Shown here: piece by piece, positions 33,618-41,694 of the stretch
How positions within the stretch are numbered: position 1 is the stretch's first letter
Layout of the letters: the number at the start of each line of letters is the position of its first letter
NCBI GenBank assembly: GCA_964653435.1
Contig: CAZZFA010000032.1
Span: 1-52,693 of the forward strand
Origin: CAZMVY01 sp964653435
GTDB lineage: Bacteria; Planctomycetota; Phycisphaerae; UBA1845; PWPN01
DNA: 52,693 nt
Reading direction: 5' to 3'
The notes under the pieces: generated by a model
Told to the model about the DNA's origin: nothing
Databases searched by the model: none
The model's input: only the letters and a program-made list of their open reading frames with translations
Position numbers and translations under genes: made by a program

Positions 33618-33720
33618 CGTAAGATTCCTCCTTGACACGCAGCCCACCGGGCGGGCGGGTAAACGACAGTCGTTCATCCCTTCCACTATGGGGGGTGGAT
33701 GCCCCCCCCCGCCGTTTGAT

Positions 33721-33739
33721 GGCGGGCAAGGTGCCCGCC
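33721..33739. repeat. GC hairpin repeat, second copy
   Basis: GGCGGGC/GCCCGCC with a five-base loop, followed by CCCCCA, is nearly the same as the hairpin at 363-381. It lies between two sugar-isomerase-like genes. A poly-C/poly-G dyad (GGGGGTGGATGCCCCC, around 33690-33706) is just upstream. Confidence 0.6.
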
Positions 33740-33774
33740 CCCCAAAGGGCATAACCGTCGTGATGAACGCGAGG

Positions 33775-34704
33775 CTAATCGGACGTCACGCCCAGTTCCT
33801 TGGCCGTCGCGTGGAACCACTTGACGCACTTCTCGATCTCGGGGTTGGCCTTGTCCCAGTTGTACTCGTACTCGATCGAGAAGACGCCGGCGAAGCCTTG
33901 CTTCTTGAGTTCCTCGAGCATCGCCTTCGCGTCGCACTTGCCGGTGCCCCAGGGGACGTCGTGGAGGTCTTCGCCGCCGGTCTTCTTCAGCTCGTTGAGG
34001 TCCTTGAAGTGCAGCGAGATGATGTGGCCGCTGAGCTTCTTCAGGGCCTCGAGCGGGTTCACGCCGGAGCGCGGCCAGTGGCCGGTGTCCGCGCATGACC
34101 CGATCATCCGCGAGTGGCCCTTGATGGCGTCAAGGACAAGCTGCGGGTTCCAGTACTTCGAGGGCTTCGGGTGGTTGTGAATCGCGACGCGGATCCCGTA
34201 CTCCCTGGTGAGCTTGTCGAGGGCGTCGAAGAGGCCCTCGTCCGGTTCGGCGACGATGGTCCGGATGCCCATCTTCTTCGCAAACTCGAAGACCTTGCGG
34301 GCGGAGGCCTCATCCTTGCCGAGATCGACGACGCCGTAGTTCACGAGCTTTATGCCCGAATCGTCAAGCTTCTTCTTGACCTCGTCCATGACCTCCTGCG
34401 AGGCGTTGTGGTCGAACTTGACGTCGGGTTTTTCTTTGCTGAGCTTCTGGCCGGGAAAGGCCTCGAGGTACTTGATGCCGAGGGCCTTGGTGTTGTCGAT
34501 CGCATCGAAGAGGGTCTGCTTGTGATACGTGTACGCCTGCATCGCGAGGTGCCACCGGGGACCCTTGCCGGCATTCGTTCCGGCCCTCTCGGCCCTCTTC
34601 GCACGGGCGGGCTTCTCCGCCTTCTCTTCCGCCGCAGCGAGCCGTACCGGAAGCCAGGCGACGGTCGCCAGAATCGCGAGCACCAGCATCGACAGCCTCA
34701 ACAT
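33775..34704 (-). CDS. Exported xylose isomerase-like TIM barrel protein
   Basis: A 309-residue exported protein. The ATG at 34704 has GGAGGAA six bases upstream and opens a signal peptide (MLRLSMLVLAILATVAWLPVRLAAAEE). A basic linker (KAEKPARAKRAERAG) follows. The barrel parallels the neighbouring lipoprotein: FDAIDNTKALGIKYLEAFP, VAIHNHPKPSKYW, GSCADTGHWPRSGVNPLEAL, ISLHFKDLNEL and GVFSIEYEYNW. Such proteins are common and multiplied in planctomycetes and are usually annotated as sugar phosphate isomerase/epimerase; the reaction is not known. Tandem duplication with divergent anchoring is likely. Confidence 0.87.
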   Translation of the reverse strand: MLRLSMLVLAILATVAWLPVRLAAAEEKAEKPARAKRAERAGTNAGKGPRWHLAMQAYTYHKQTLFDAIDNTKALGIKYLEAFPGQKLSKEKPDVKFDHNASQEVMDEVKKKLDDSGIKLVNYGVVDLGKDEASARKVFEFAKKMGIRTIVAEPDEGLFDALDKLTREYGIRVAIHNHPKPSKYWNPQLVLDAIKGHSRMIGSCADTGHWPRSGVNPLEALKKLSGHIISLHFKDLNELKKTGGEDLHDVPWGTGKCDAKAMLEELKKQGFAGVFSIEYEYNWDKANPEIEKCVKWFHATAKELGVTSD

Positions 34705-34937
34705 GGCTACTTCCTCCGTCAAGAACCCTTCGCTGTTATTCTCCTACCGATATCGTGTGAGATTGTATCGACGCCGGCGCGTGCGATCAAACCAACCGCA
34801 GGCCGTGTACCGCACTTGCTCTTGTCGCCGTCCGAGGCCAGAATCCCCGGGGCCGAGCCGGGCGACCGTCGAGTTCGCCGCGTGCGGCCCTGCGATTCGT
34901 CAGGCAACGACGTGGAGACCGGAGCGACGGACGGCGG

Positions 34938-35711
34938 ATGAGCGATCAGCGGACCCGACATAACGACGGGCGTGATTTCGAAGCGGCGTCGCACGCACCC
35001 ACGTCGCCGAAGCGACGAACGGTTGCCGCCGTGCTGCTATGGTCGATCGCCCTAGCGCTGATAGCGGCAGGGTTCCTCGGCCTCGACCGGTGGTTTTACG
35101 AGCGTGTTGCGCTGCGATTCAGCACACCGAACCCGGTCGATCGCGATCCGTACGCGGCCACGGCGCTGCTGTGGGACAGCGCCCGCTACTTCGGCTCGGT
35201 CACGGGGGCGCTGATCGCATACTTCGTCGTGCTGGCGATCCACCCGAAGGGCTGGCGGGCGGCCAACACGGTCATCGTCGCGATTCTCGTCGCCGATGCG
35301 ATGGGCCTGCTGGTCAAGGACTCCGTCTGCCGGGTGCGGCCCAACCAGGCGCCGTCGCACCTGACGTTCATGAAGCCCTTTGAGGCCCTGCGCCTCGACA
35401 CGAGGCACGTCGCGGCCCGGGTCGGAGCCGCCCTGACAGGAGGTACGCCGCCCGGAGATCTGAGCCCTGCGGCCGTGTGCTTCCCCTCCGGCGAGGCGAC
35501 GGCGGCGTTCGCTCTGGCGACGGTTCTATCACTCCTGTACCCGCGAGTCGCGCCTTTCGCGTACGCGGCGGCGGTTCTGGCCGCCCTCGCTCGCATCCTG
35601 GCCGGCGCGCACTACATCAGCGACGTCACGGCCGGCGCGGTGATCGGAACGCTCACCGCCACGTGGGTCTTCAGGTTCCTGCAGCAACGCGGCTGGCGCC
35701 TGTTCCTGTAA
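34938..35711 (+). CDS. PAP2-family membrane protein with altered motif
   Basis: A 257-residue integral membrane protein with about five to six helices and a PAP2 fold. Motif 1 is Lys127-x6-Arg134-Pro135 (KDSVCRVRP). Motif 3 is RILAGAHYISD, with His225 and Asp229, the nucleophilic His and its partner. Motif 2, normally PSGH, reads PSGE (183-186). The missing His is the usual general acid for leaving-group protonation, so activity may be reduced or altered. Family members dephosphorylate lipid phosphates such as undecaprenyl pyrophosphate at the outer face of the inner membrane. It starts at 34938 with a polar N-terminal tail of about 27 residues, and is divergent from the isomerase-like genes. 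Confidence 0.88.
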   Translation: MSDQRTRHNDGRDFEAASHAPTSPKRRTVAAVLLWSIALALIAAGFLGLDRWFYERVALRFSTPNPVDRDPYAATALLWDSARYFGSVTGALIAYFVVLAIHPKGWRAANTVIVAILVADAMGLLVKDSVCRVRPNQAPSHLTFMKPFEALRLDTRHVAARVGAALTGGTPPGDLSPAAVCFPSGEATAAFALATVLSLLYPRVAPFAYAAAVLAALARILAGAHYISDVTAGAVIGTLTATWVFRFLQQRGWRLFL

Positions 35712-35803
35712 CTTCCCTCGCGCCGCCTCGGGCAGGCCCCGGCTTGACCGCGCCCCGCCCGGCCACCCGCGCTCGCCCTGACGGGAAACGTGCGGCCTTG
35801 CCG

Positions 35804-38482
35804 TCAATCGCACGGCGGATACTGCGTCGTCCGGCTCCGGTTGTAGAAGAACTCGTACTCGCCGTCGCTGCCCGCGCCGCTGCAGGGCACGCTCACCTTC
35901 GAAGAGCTTTTCCATGCCCGGCCCTGTTGCGGCCCCAGCGGGCCGATCGTCCGCATCTCGCCGTAATCCGGACCGCCGGGGTCGATCTCGAGGACGCGGA
36001 ACTGAAAGCTGCCAACATAGCGGGCGAAGGTTCCGTCGGCGCGAACGAACTTCTCCAGCGACACGTCGTCGCCGCTGTCCATATCCGTCGCGTTGCCGCC
36101 GATGTCGTTCTGCGTCAGGTCGTACAGCAGCATGCCGTCCGCCCACACCCGCAGGCCGGCTTCGTCGGAATTGCCCGCATCGATGCAGGTCTCATCGTTG
36201 CATTTCAATCGCAGCGATTGCGTTCCCGCCCACATCTTGCCGTGCAGGACGGTCAGATCCGTCTCCCAACGCAGCCTGTACCGATCGTACGGGCTTGTCA
36301 ACGCCCCATTGATAATCAGCCCGGGGCGCGAGACGCGCAGATAAAAGCGCGGATTGGGCGCACTGCTCCAATCCTCGAGGGCGTTGTGAAACACCTCGAC
36401 GTATCCCCAGACCGTCGCCTCCCCGTAGGCCGGATCATTGCCGTTCACGTCCTTTGAGCTCATCTTCCCCTCGCTACCCTGCGCGAGCACCGTGTCATTC
36501 TCGTCCTGAAGGCGCAGCAGCCAGGTGCCGTTCAAGCCCGCCGGCTGCCACATCACGATGAAGCGCAGGCTCTGATGCGAAGCCGGGTTGTCCGGCCTCT
36601 CCAGATTCAACTGGAACCAGGGCATGTCCTCGGCGTTCAGCGCGGCCGTGCCGTGGAAATACTCCTGCGTGCAGCAGACCGGAAGCAGGATCGCATCCTT
36701 CTTCGTCTTGCCCTCGTGGCGGTGGACGTAGAGCCGGTATATGCCCTTGCCGGCACCATCCTTCGGCGAGATACGGACATAGAACGGCGCATCGGGGACC
36801 AGGTACTTCCTGGCGATGATCTTCTCCGGGTGTATGGCGAGCAACGCGGCCGGATTCGGAAAGTACTCCGTGATGTCCGTTTCCTCGCCGTAGTAGTTCC
36901 GGATGTCGTTCGTCAGATCGGTGGCCGCGTACACGCGCAGGTCGAAGCCGCTCTGTTCGTTCTGCTGAGACCCGCTGGCAGCGTTCACGAGAGAAAAAGA
37001 GTAGGTCCCCGGCAGGTCGAATCGAAACCACTGATAACCGCCCGGAACCGTGATCTCCATGTCGTACACCTGATCGTTGGGCCAAGGCCCGAGCGTGGCC
37101 TGATCCGGCGCTGTCGGCTGGCTGCCGCCCGGCGACGTGTAACCGGCCTGCGGCAGGAACGCATCCGCGGGCATGCAGTACGGCTGCCATCGGTTCAGGA
37201 CGGCGCGGACGCCGTAGTGATCGCTTTCGTCGTTGAACGGCAGAATGGTCATGTGGTGTGGAACAAGCAGCCGCTGGTACGGCGGCGACGCCCCCGCTGC
37301 CGGCACGCAGTTCAGGAAGATGTAGTCGTATCGCTTCCTGCTGCCGCTGGTGATGCCGGGATCCCAGGGCGACGTCGTCTGCGCCCAGGCGTCGTAGAGC
37401 GGACTGGCGATGCTCGGATTGAGCAGCTTGCCGGCGAAGTAGCCACCGGACTGCGAGGGGTCGAACTTCTCGTGCCATTCGGCGTTATCCGGCGTATCCA
37501 GTTTGGCGGCGGCGGCCGCCTTCTCCTGGGTGCCGACGACGTTCATATCGCCCATGACGACGACGTGGGTCGTGCCCGGCCACGCCGACGCCGCGCCGGC
37601 CCACGACTCGAGCAGGGCGCGAATCTCGCCGAGCTGCGCGCTTCGCACCGTGGAAGGGGACGCCGGCGGCGTCGCCGCGACACTGTCCAGCGGGCAGAAC
37701 TCCGGATCGGCCTGCATATGCGTGAAGACGACCTGGTACGCGTCACCGGTATTCGGATTCACCACGCGCACGTAGCTGGCGCCCTTTTCCGCGAGACAAT
37801 CCTCGCATCGGCAGTCGTCGTACTCGACCCAGCCTGCGTAGTAGGGCAGCCCGGGCATGCCGGGGGCGTCAGCGGTCGTCCCGAGCGGTTCGAGCGGCCA
37901 GCGGCTGAACAGCATCAGGCCGGAGTCTTCCTCGCAGATCGTGCCGCCCTCCAGCCTGGCGATGTAGTATGGAAAGGCCGACTTCAGCTTGTCTATGAAG
38001 ATCGCGCGGGCGTCCTCCAGAAACACCTCGTTGAGCGCGATGATGTCGAAGTCGTCCTGTCGGGCCCTGATAAGATCGGCGATAGCCGTCGCACGTTCGC
38101 GGGTGCGGTCCCGGCTCTCCTCGCGCGTGTCCGTCAATCCGCCCAGGCTGAGCACATCGCCCGCGATTTCGGCCAGGGTGCCGTTGCAGGCCACCACGCC
38201 CTTCTCCATCGCGTTGACGACCTGCGTCAACATGTTGATGTCGTCCATCTCCGGGACGATGCACCGCGTGTTGAACGTTGCCACACGGACCCGCGCGCTG
38301 GACGCCCCGTCGGACGGCGGCGGCTCGGTCGGCGGGCAACTGGTCGCCAAGCAGCACACCGCCACGGCGACGGCGGCGAGAGCGACGCCGCGTACCCGTC
38401 TCAATGGAATCTGCGGCAGACCACACGTCGGTCGTGTAACGTGCCGAACGGTCGGGCCGAAGCGACACATGGACGGGTGCAT
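35804..38482 (-). CDS. Lipoprotein with endonuclease/exonuclease/phosphatase domain
   Basis: An 892-residue exported protein. Its signal is long and ends in a lipobox (LATSC, Cys near residue 49), followed by a Pro-rich linker. Residues about 65-440 are an EEP fold with VATFNTRC, IALNEVFLEDA, VVMGDMNVVGTQ and the SDHYGVRAVL terminus: sphingomyelinase C/DNase I-like metal phosphodiesterase. Residues about 470-640 contain beta strands with FRFDLPGTYSFSL and FYVRISP, like bacterial pre-peptidase C-terminal domains, and more beta regions follow to the C-terminus. The ATG at 38482 has GAGGAA upstream. It may cleave extracellular nucleic acid or phospholipid head groups; the EEP motifs do not decide which. 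Confidence 0.85.
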   Translation of the reverse strand: MHPSMCRFGPTVRHVTRPTCGLPQIPLRRVRGVALAAVAVAVCCLATSCPPTEPPPSDGASSARVRVATFNTRCIVPEMDDINMLTQVVNAMEKGVVACNGTLAEIAGDVLSLGGLTDTREESRDRTRERATAIADLIRARQDDFDIIALNEVFLEDARAIFIDKLKSAFPYYIARLEGGTICEEDSGLMLFSRWPLEPLGTTADAPGMPGLPYYAGWVEYDDCRCEDCLAEKGASYVRVVNPNTGDAYQVVFTHMQADPEFCPLDSVAATPPASPSTVRSAQLGEIRALLESWAGAASAWPGTTHVVVMGDMNVVGTQEKAAAAAKLDTPDNAEWHEKFDPSQSGGYFAGKLLNPSIASPLYDAWAQTTSPWDPGITSGSRKRYDYIFLNCVPAAGASPPYQRLLVPHHMTILPFNDESDHYGVRAVLNRWQPYCMPADAFLPQAGYTSPGGSQPTAPDQATLGPWPNDQVYDMEITVPGGYQWFRFDLPGTYSFSLVNAASGSQQNEQSGFDLRVYAATDLTNDIRNYYGEETDITEYFPNPAALLAIHPEKIIARKYLVPDAPFYVRISPKDGAGKGIYRLYVHRHEGKTKKDAILLPVCCTQEYFHGTAALNAEDMPWFQLNLERPDNPASHQSLRFIVMWQPAGLNGTWLLRLQDENDTVLAQGSEGKMSSKDVNGNDPAYGEATVWGYVEVFHNALEDWSSAPNPRFYLRVSRPGLIINGALTSPYDRYRLRWETDLTVLHGKMWAGTQSLRLKCNDETCIDAGNSDEAGLRVWADGMLLYDLTQNDIGGNATDMDSGDDVSLEKFVRADGTFARYVGSFQFRVLEIDPGGPDYGEMRTIGPLGPQQGRAWKSSSKVSVPCSGAGSDGEYEFFYNRSRTTQYPPCD

Positions 38483-38512
38483 AGGGTTATTCCTCTACAG
38501 GGAAGCCCGCGG

Positions 38513-39163
38513 TTACCGGCGGCGCCACCGCGCATCCGCCGTGCCCCCAGCGCCCCCGCGGCGGCGGCGCAACACCAGCGCGGCGCCCGTGCCCAGAAGC
38601 GTCAGGCTAGCCGGTTCGGGCGCGTACGCGGCACCCTGCAGGTTGATCTGGTAGGCCTCGAATGCATGGTGCGTGGCTCCGGACCAGCCGGTCAACGGTC
38701 CCGGCGCGCCAGGACCGTCCGGCGGCTTCTCGACGCCGGCGGGCAGGTAGGCCCAGATGGCGCCGCCGGGGCCATTCGCCGCCCAGCCGTCGCGCGATTG
38801 GCCGATGTAATACAGGCCCGGCCCGGGCAGGAATTGCCCGGTCAGCGTCGGAATTGCCCCCGAGTGCGTGTGTGCGAGGCCGTTCCCGTTGGAATCGAAC
38901 ATCCAGAGCTGGGTTGACATGCTCGACGTCAACGTCGCCGAGAATGTCGAAGGATTGGCGATGTATATCGCGAACAGGTCGGCATCCTGTCCCCCGTCAT
39001 AGCCGACGATGGCGGTCAGCGTGCCGCCTCCCACCGTCCACTGCGCCGTCGAAATGAGCTCTCCGGCCTCGCCGCCGCCGTCGTTGTATTCATGCCACGT
39101 CTGGGCCGACGCCGCCCTCGCCGCAAGCGCCACGCACAATGAGAACACATACACTTTTCGCAT
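38513..39163 (-). CDS. PEP-CTERM sorted exported protein 1
   Basis: A 216-residue exported protein: signal peptide MRKVYVFSLCVALAARAASA, a beta-rich domain with GQDADLFAIYIANPSTF (a PPC-like fold), and a C-terminal PEP-CTERM signal (APEPASLTLLGTGAALVL) followed by an Arg-rich stretch. The last about 14 residues after the RRRR run are an unusual added tail. PEP-CTERM proteins are processed at the membrane by exosortase; no exosortase gene is in the window. GGAGGA precedes the ATG at 39163. It is first of four such genes in a row by coordinate. Confidence 0.87.
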   Translation of the reverse strand: MRKVYVFSLCVALAARAASAQTWHEYNDGGGEAGELISTAQWTVGGGTLTAIVGYDGGQDADLFAIYIANPSTFSATLTSSMSTQLWMFDSNGNGLAHTHSGAIPTLTGQFLPGPGLYYIGQSRDGWAANGPGGAIWAYLPAGVEKPPDGPGAPGPLTGWSGATHHAFEAYQINLQGAAYAPEPASLTLLGTGAALVLRRRRGGAGGTADARWRRR

Positions 39164-39206
39164 TTTTCCGTCCTCCTGTCTCACGACCGAACCAGCGACC
39201 GGACTA

Positions 39207-39848
39207 CTATCCTTTCACCCTCCGCCGCCGCAGCGCCAGCCCGCCCAGGGCCAGCAGGCCGAGCGTCGCCGGCTCGGGGACCGTGGAGATGGAATCGGTG
39301 ACCACCTGAACCAGAAACGCATCGGGAGGAAGCTGGATCTGGAACCTTTCGAAATCGGGGTTCGGGCGATACTCGATGTCGAAGTACTGATACCCCCCGT
39401 CCGGTTGCGTGAAGACCAGCGGAGTGGAGGCGGCTGTTATCATTCCCGGAACGGGATTGCCTCCGTCGGATCCGGTGCTGGCCAGGGAAAGAGGCGGCTG
39501 TGTCGTACCGATCCAAGTAAGTTGTATGCGCAGGTACTTGATGGGCAGTTCGTCCACGAAATTCGGGATCCCAAAGTCGTAGGTGCCGGTTGCCGGGTCC
39601 ATGAAGACAGACAGAGGGAATTGGGCCAGATAGGTCGAAGGGTCGTTGTCGTCCACCCAGGAAAACTGGTCCAGCGAGAGCGCGCCGGACGCGTCGGCGG
39701 ACCAGTGGGTATAGACCGACAGCAGCGCCCCGCGATAAGGCGGCGGATTCAGGTCGTCGCCTCGGGAAGGCGTCCCCGACACCCCCAGCACCACAGACAA
39801 TACCAGGACCACTGCCGAGCCGCTCTGCTTTCTGATTGAGCTGTTCAT
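39207..39848 (-). CDS. PEP-CTERM sorted exported protein 2
   Basis: A 213-residue exported protein. Signal peptide SSIRKQSGSAVVLVLSVVLG, beta-sandwich-like body with repeated aromatic strands (LRIQLTWIGTTQPPLSL, YQYFDIEYRPNPDFERFQIQ), and the classic anchor VPEPATLGLLALGGLALRRR. AGAAGGAG six bases before the ATG at 39848 supports the start. The body shares the FDIEYRPNPDFERFQI-type motif with the protein at 40791 (EIRPNPPFETIWI), so the two are diverged paralogues. Confidence 0.88.
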   Translation of the reverse strand: MNSSIRKQSGSAVVLVLSVVLGVSGTPSRGDDLNPPPYRGALLSVYTHWSADASGALSLDQFSWVDDNDPSTYLAQFPLSVFMDPATGTYDFGIPNFVDELPIKYLRIQLTWIGTTQPPLSLASTGSDGGNPVPGMITAASTPLVFTQPDGGYQYFDIEYRPNPDFERFQIQLPPDAFLVQVVTDSISTVPEPATLGLLALGGLALRRRRVKG

Positions 39849-39951
39849 GGCTTCTCCTTCTGATGTCCGCCGGGACATCGTTTCTCAGTACGGACACATC
39901 ACAACAAACAGATCACACGACGACATGGACGCCATGCGATCTGCGAAACAC

Positions 39952-40707
39952 TCATCCGCTCCTGCGCCGCAGCAGCAGGCCGCCGATTGCCAATAGCCCA
40001 AGGGACGCCGGCTCCGGTACGGCGGCGAGTCGAACGGCGCCGGTGGTCGAACCCGACAGGCCGGAAAGGGAGCCGCCCGGGTGCCCCACGAAGTCGATCC
40101 GGTAGGTGATGTCGAAGAAACTGTCCACGGACCAGCCGCCGCCCGCGGCGGTGAGCGTGGTAACGCCGGGACTGGGCAGCCCGAAGTCCGTACCGACCGT
40201 CACTCGGAGCAGGTCGAAATCGGGATCGCCCGTGATCTGACCGAACAGGCGGACCAGGTTGGTATCGAACGACTGGACGGACGCGTACGGCGTCCGCGCC
40301 CCCGCATGAACCTCGTAACCGGACCCTGCTGGGGCGGAGAACGAGGCGATATTCGTGGAGAACGGGACGAAAAGGATCCGACTGAAGCCCGCCAGCGTGC
40401 CGGTGCCCTGCATCGTCCACAGGAACCCCGAGCCGACGCCGGCCGACTGTGTGCCGCCCAGTATGCCACCCGCCTGCTCGACGGTGCTCGTCGGGGCGGT
40501 CTGGAGGGCGTCGATCGCGACGTTCGTTCCGGCCGGCAGGCCGTCGATGATATACATCGGAGTCAACGCGATGTAATCGAGATGCAGCGGCATATCGGCC
40601 GTGCCCGTTCCGTTGTCAGGAACATGTGGCGCAGCCGCCGCAATGCGTACTGCCATGACAGCACTCACCGATATTGTCATTGCCCACGGAATGGTTCTCA
40701 CAAACAT
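39952..40707 (-). CDS. PEP-CTERM sorted exported protein 3
   Basis: A 251-residue exported protein with N-terminus MFVRTIPWAMTISVSAVMA, a beta-rich body (FDTNLVRLFGQITGDPDFDL, WSVDSFFDITYRIDFVG) and the anchor VPEPASLGLLAIGGLLLRRR. An AGGAG lies only one base before the ATG at 40707, too close to be ideal; the ATG at 40683 (MTISVSAV) is an alternative. Function unknown. Confidence 0.84.
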   Translation of the reverse strand: MFVRTIPWAMTISVSAVMAVRIAAAAPHVPDNGTGTADMPLHLDYIALTPMYIIDGLPAGTNVAIDALQTAPTSTVEQAGGILGGTQSAGVGSGFLWTMQGTGTLAGFSRILFVPFSTNIASFSAPAGSGYEVHAGARTPYASVQSFDTNLVRLFGQITGDPDFDLLRVTVGTDFGLPSPGVTTLTAAGGGWSVDSFFDITYRIDFVGHPGGSLSGLSGSTTGAVRLAAVPEPASLGLLAIGGLLLRRRSG

Positions 40708-40790
40708 TCTCCTTCGACGGCCGAGCCGCCGTATTCCCAAGGCACGAAACACTCGAATCGTCTTCGCCAGAACGCCCGGCGGGCACACCG

Positions 40791-41426
40791 TCATCGGGGA
40801 CGCCGACCGAACATGGCCGCCGCGCCCCCGCAAAGCAGCAGGCCGAGCGTCGCCGGTTCCGGCACGCAGATCGTGGCAACGTGAACCTCCTCGATGTTGC
40901 TTGAGACGGGAAACGGGATCCAGATCGTTTCGAACGGCGGATTCGGCCGGATCTCGAGGTTCCACTCGTACGTGTACCACGCGCCGCCGTGACCGGCGAC
41001 CCCGCCGGCGGCCGCCGCGCCGGCCGGGGTCGTGCCGGGTATGCCGCCTGCCTTGTCGGCCGTGTATTGCAGATGGATGTACTTGACCGGCCGCGGGATC
41101 GGATCGTTCGGGATACTCAGCAGCATGCCCCCACCCTCCTGGTCGATGTGCCACGTCATGGTCGGCACGCCGGGCTGCTGCGGGAAGTCGGTAACCAACT
41201 GGGGGCTGCCTCCAGGAAACTCAACCGTCGGCGCCCCGAACGGGTTGTTGACGTACGCGTGACCGTTGCCGAACTCCCATCCCTGGCTGGTCGTGCTGCC
41301 ACCGGCCCATTGTGGATCCGTCGGGTTCTGGACCCAAGGCGGATCGAAGACGTGAATCGCAAGTGCTGCGGGCGCCCCCGCCAGACTCGCCACCACTACG
41401 ACGATCGATGCGATTGCCGCTTTCAT
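40791..41426 (-). CDS. PEP-CTERM sorted exported protein 4
   Basis: A 211-residue exported protein with signal MKAAIASIVVVVASLAGAPAALA, a beta-rich body resembling protein 2 (WNLEIRPNPPFETIWIPFP), and the anchor VPEPATLGLLLCGGAAAMFG with a short basic end (RRPR). GAGG precedes the ATG at 41426. It is the first gene of this array in transcription order, and a direct-repeat operator candidate is about 175 bases upstream, beside the araC-type gene. Confidence 0.86.
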   Translation of the reverse strand: MKAAIASIVVVVASLAGAPAALAIHVFDPPWVQNPTDPQWAGGSTTSQGWEFGNGHAYVNNPFGAPTVEFPGGSPQLVTDFPQQPGVPTMTWHIDQEGGGMLLSIPNDPIPRPVKYIHLQYTADKAGGIPGTTPAGAAAAGGVAGHGGAWYTYEWNLEIRPNPPFETIWIPFPVSSNIEEVHVATICVPEPATLGLLLCGGAAAMFGRRPR

Positions 41427-41600
41427 ACGACACCTCCCGTAAAAAGTGACCTCGGTCGTACCTCGCGCGGCCGCTGCTCCTGCTCATGCGGCGGTCGCAA
41501 GTTTGGTTTCCGCGGGCCACGTGGCCGCGTGGGCATTTTTCCCCATAGCGTGTAATCCTAGCCGCCGAGGGAACGCGGGGCGCGCACAAAACCCCCGAAA

Positions 41601-41630
41601 CCGAGATAACCGATAGCAATCCGAGATATC
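41601..41630. promoter_or_regulatory. Direct-repeat operator candidate
   Basis: CCGAGATAAC (41601-41610) and CCGAGATATC (41621-41630) match at nine of ten bases with a centre spacing of 20 bp, two helical turns. They lie between the AraC-type gene and the first PEP-CTERM gene. AraC-family monomers bind such spaced direct repeats. Confidence 0.5.
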
Positions 41631-41694
41631 CTGCGCTGGCCCGTCCGGTGAATGCCGGAACCCCTGGACGGACCCCATCCGCCCATACCAATCG

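Noticed and set aside
33690..33740. A CRISPR-like or phase-variable poly-C tract
   Set aside because: The run of nine C is in a gap between two genes, and there is only one copy with no spacer pattern; it fits a GC hairpin repeat better.
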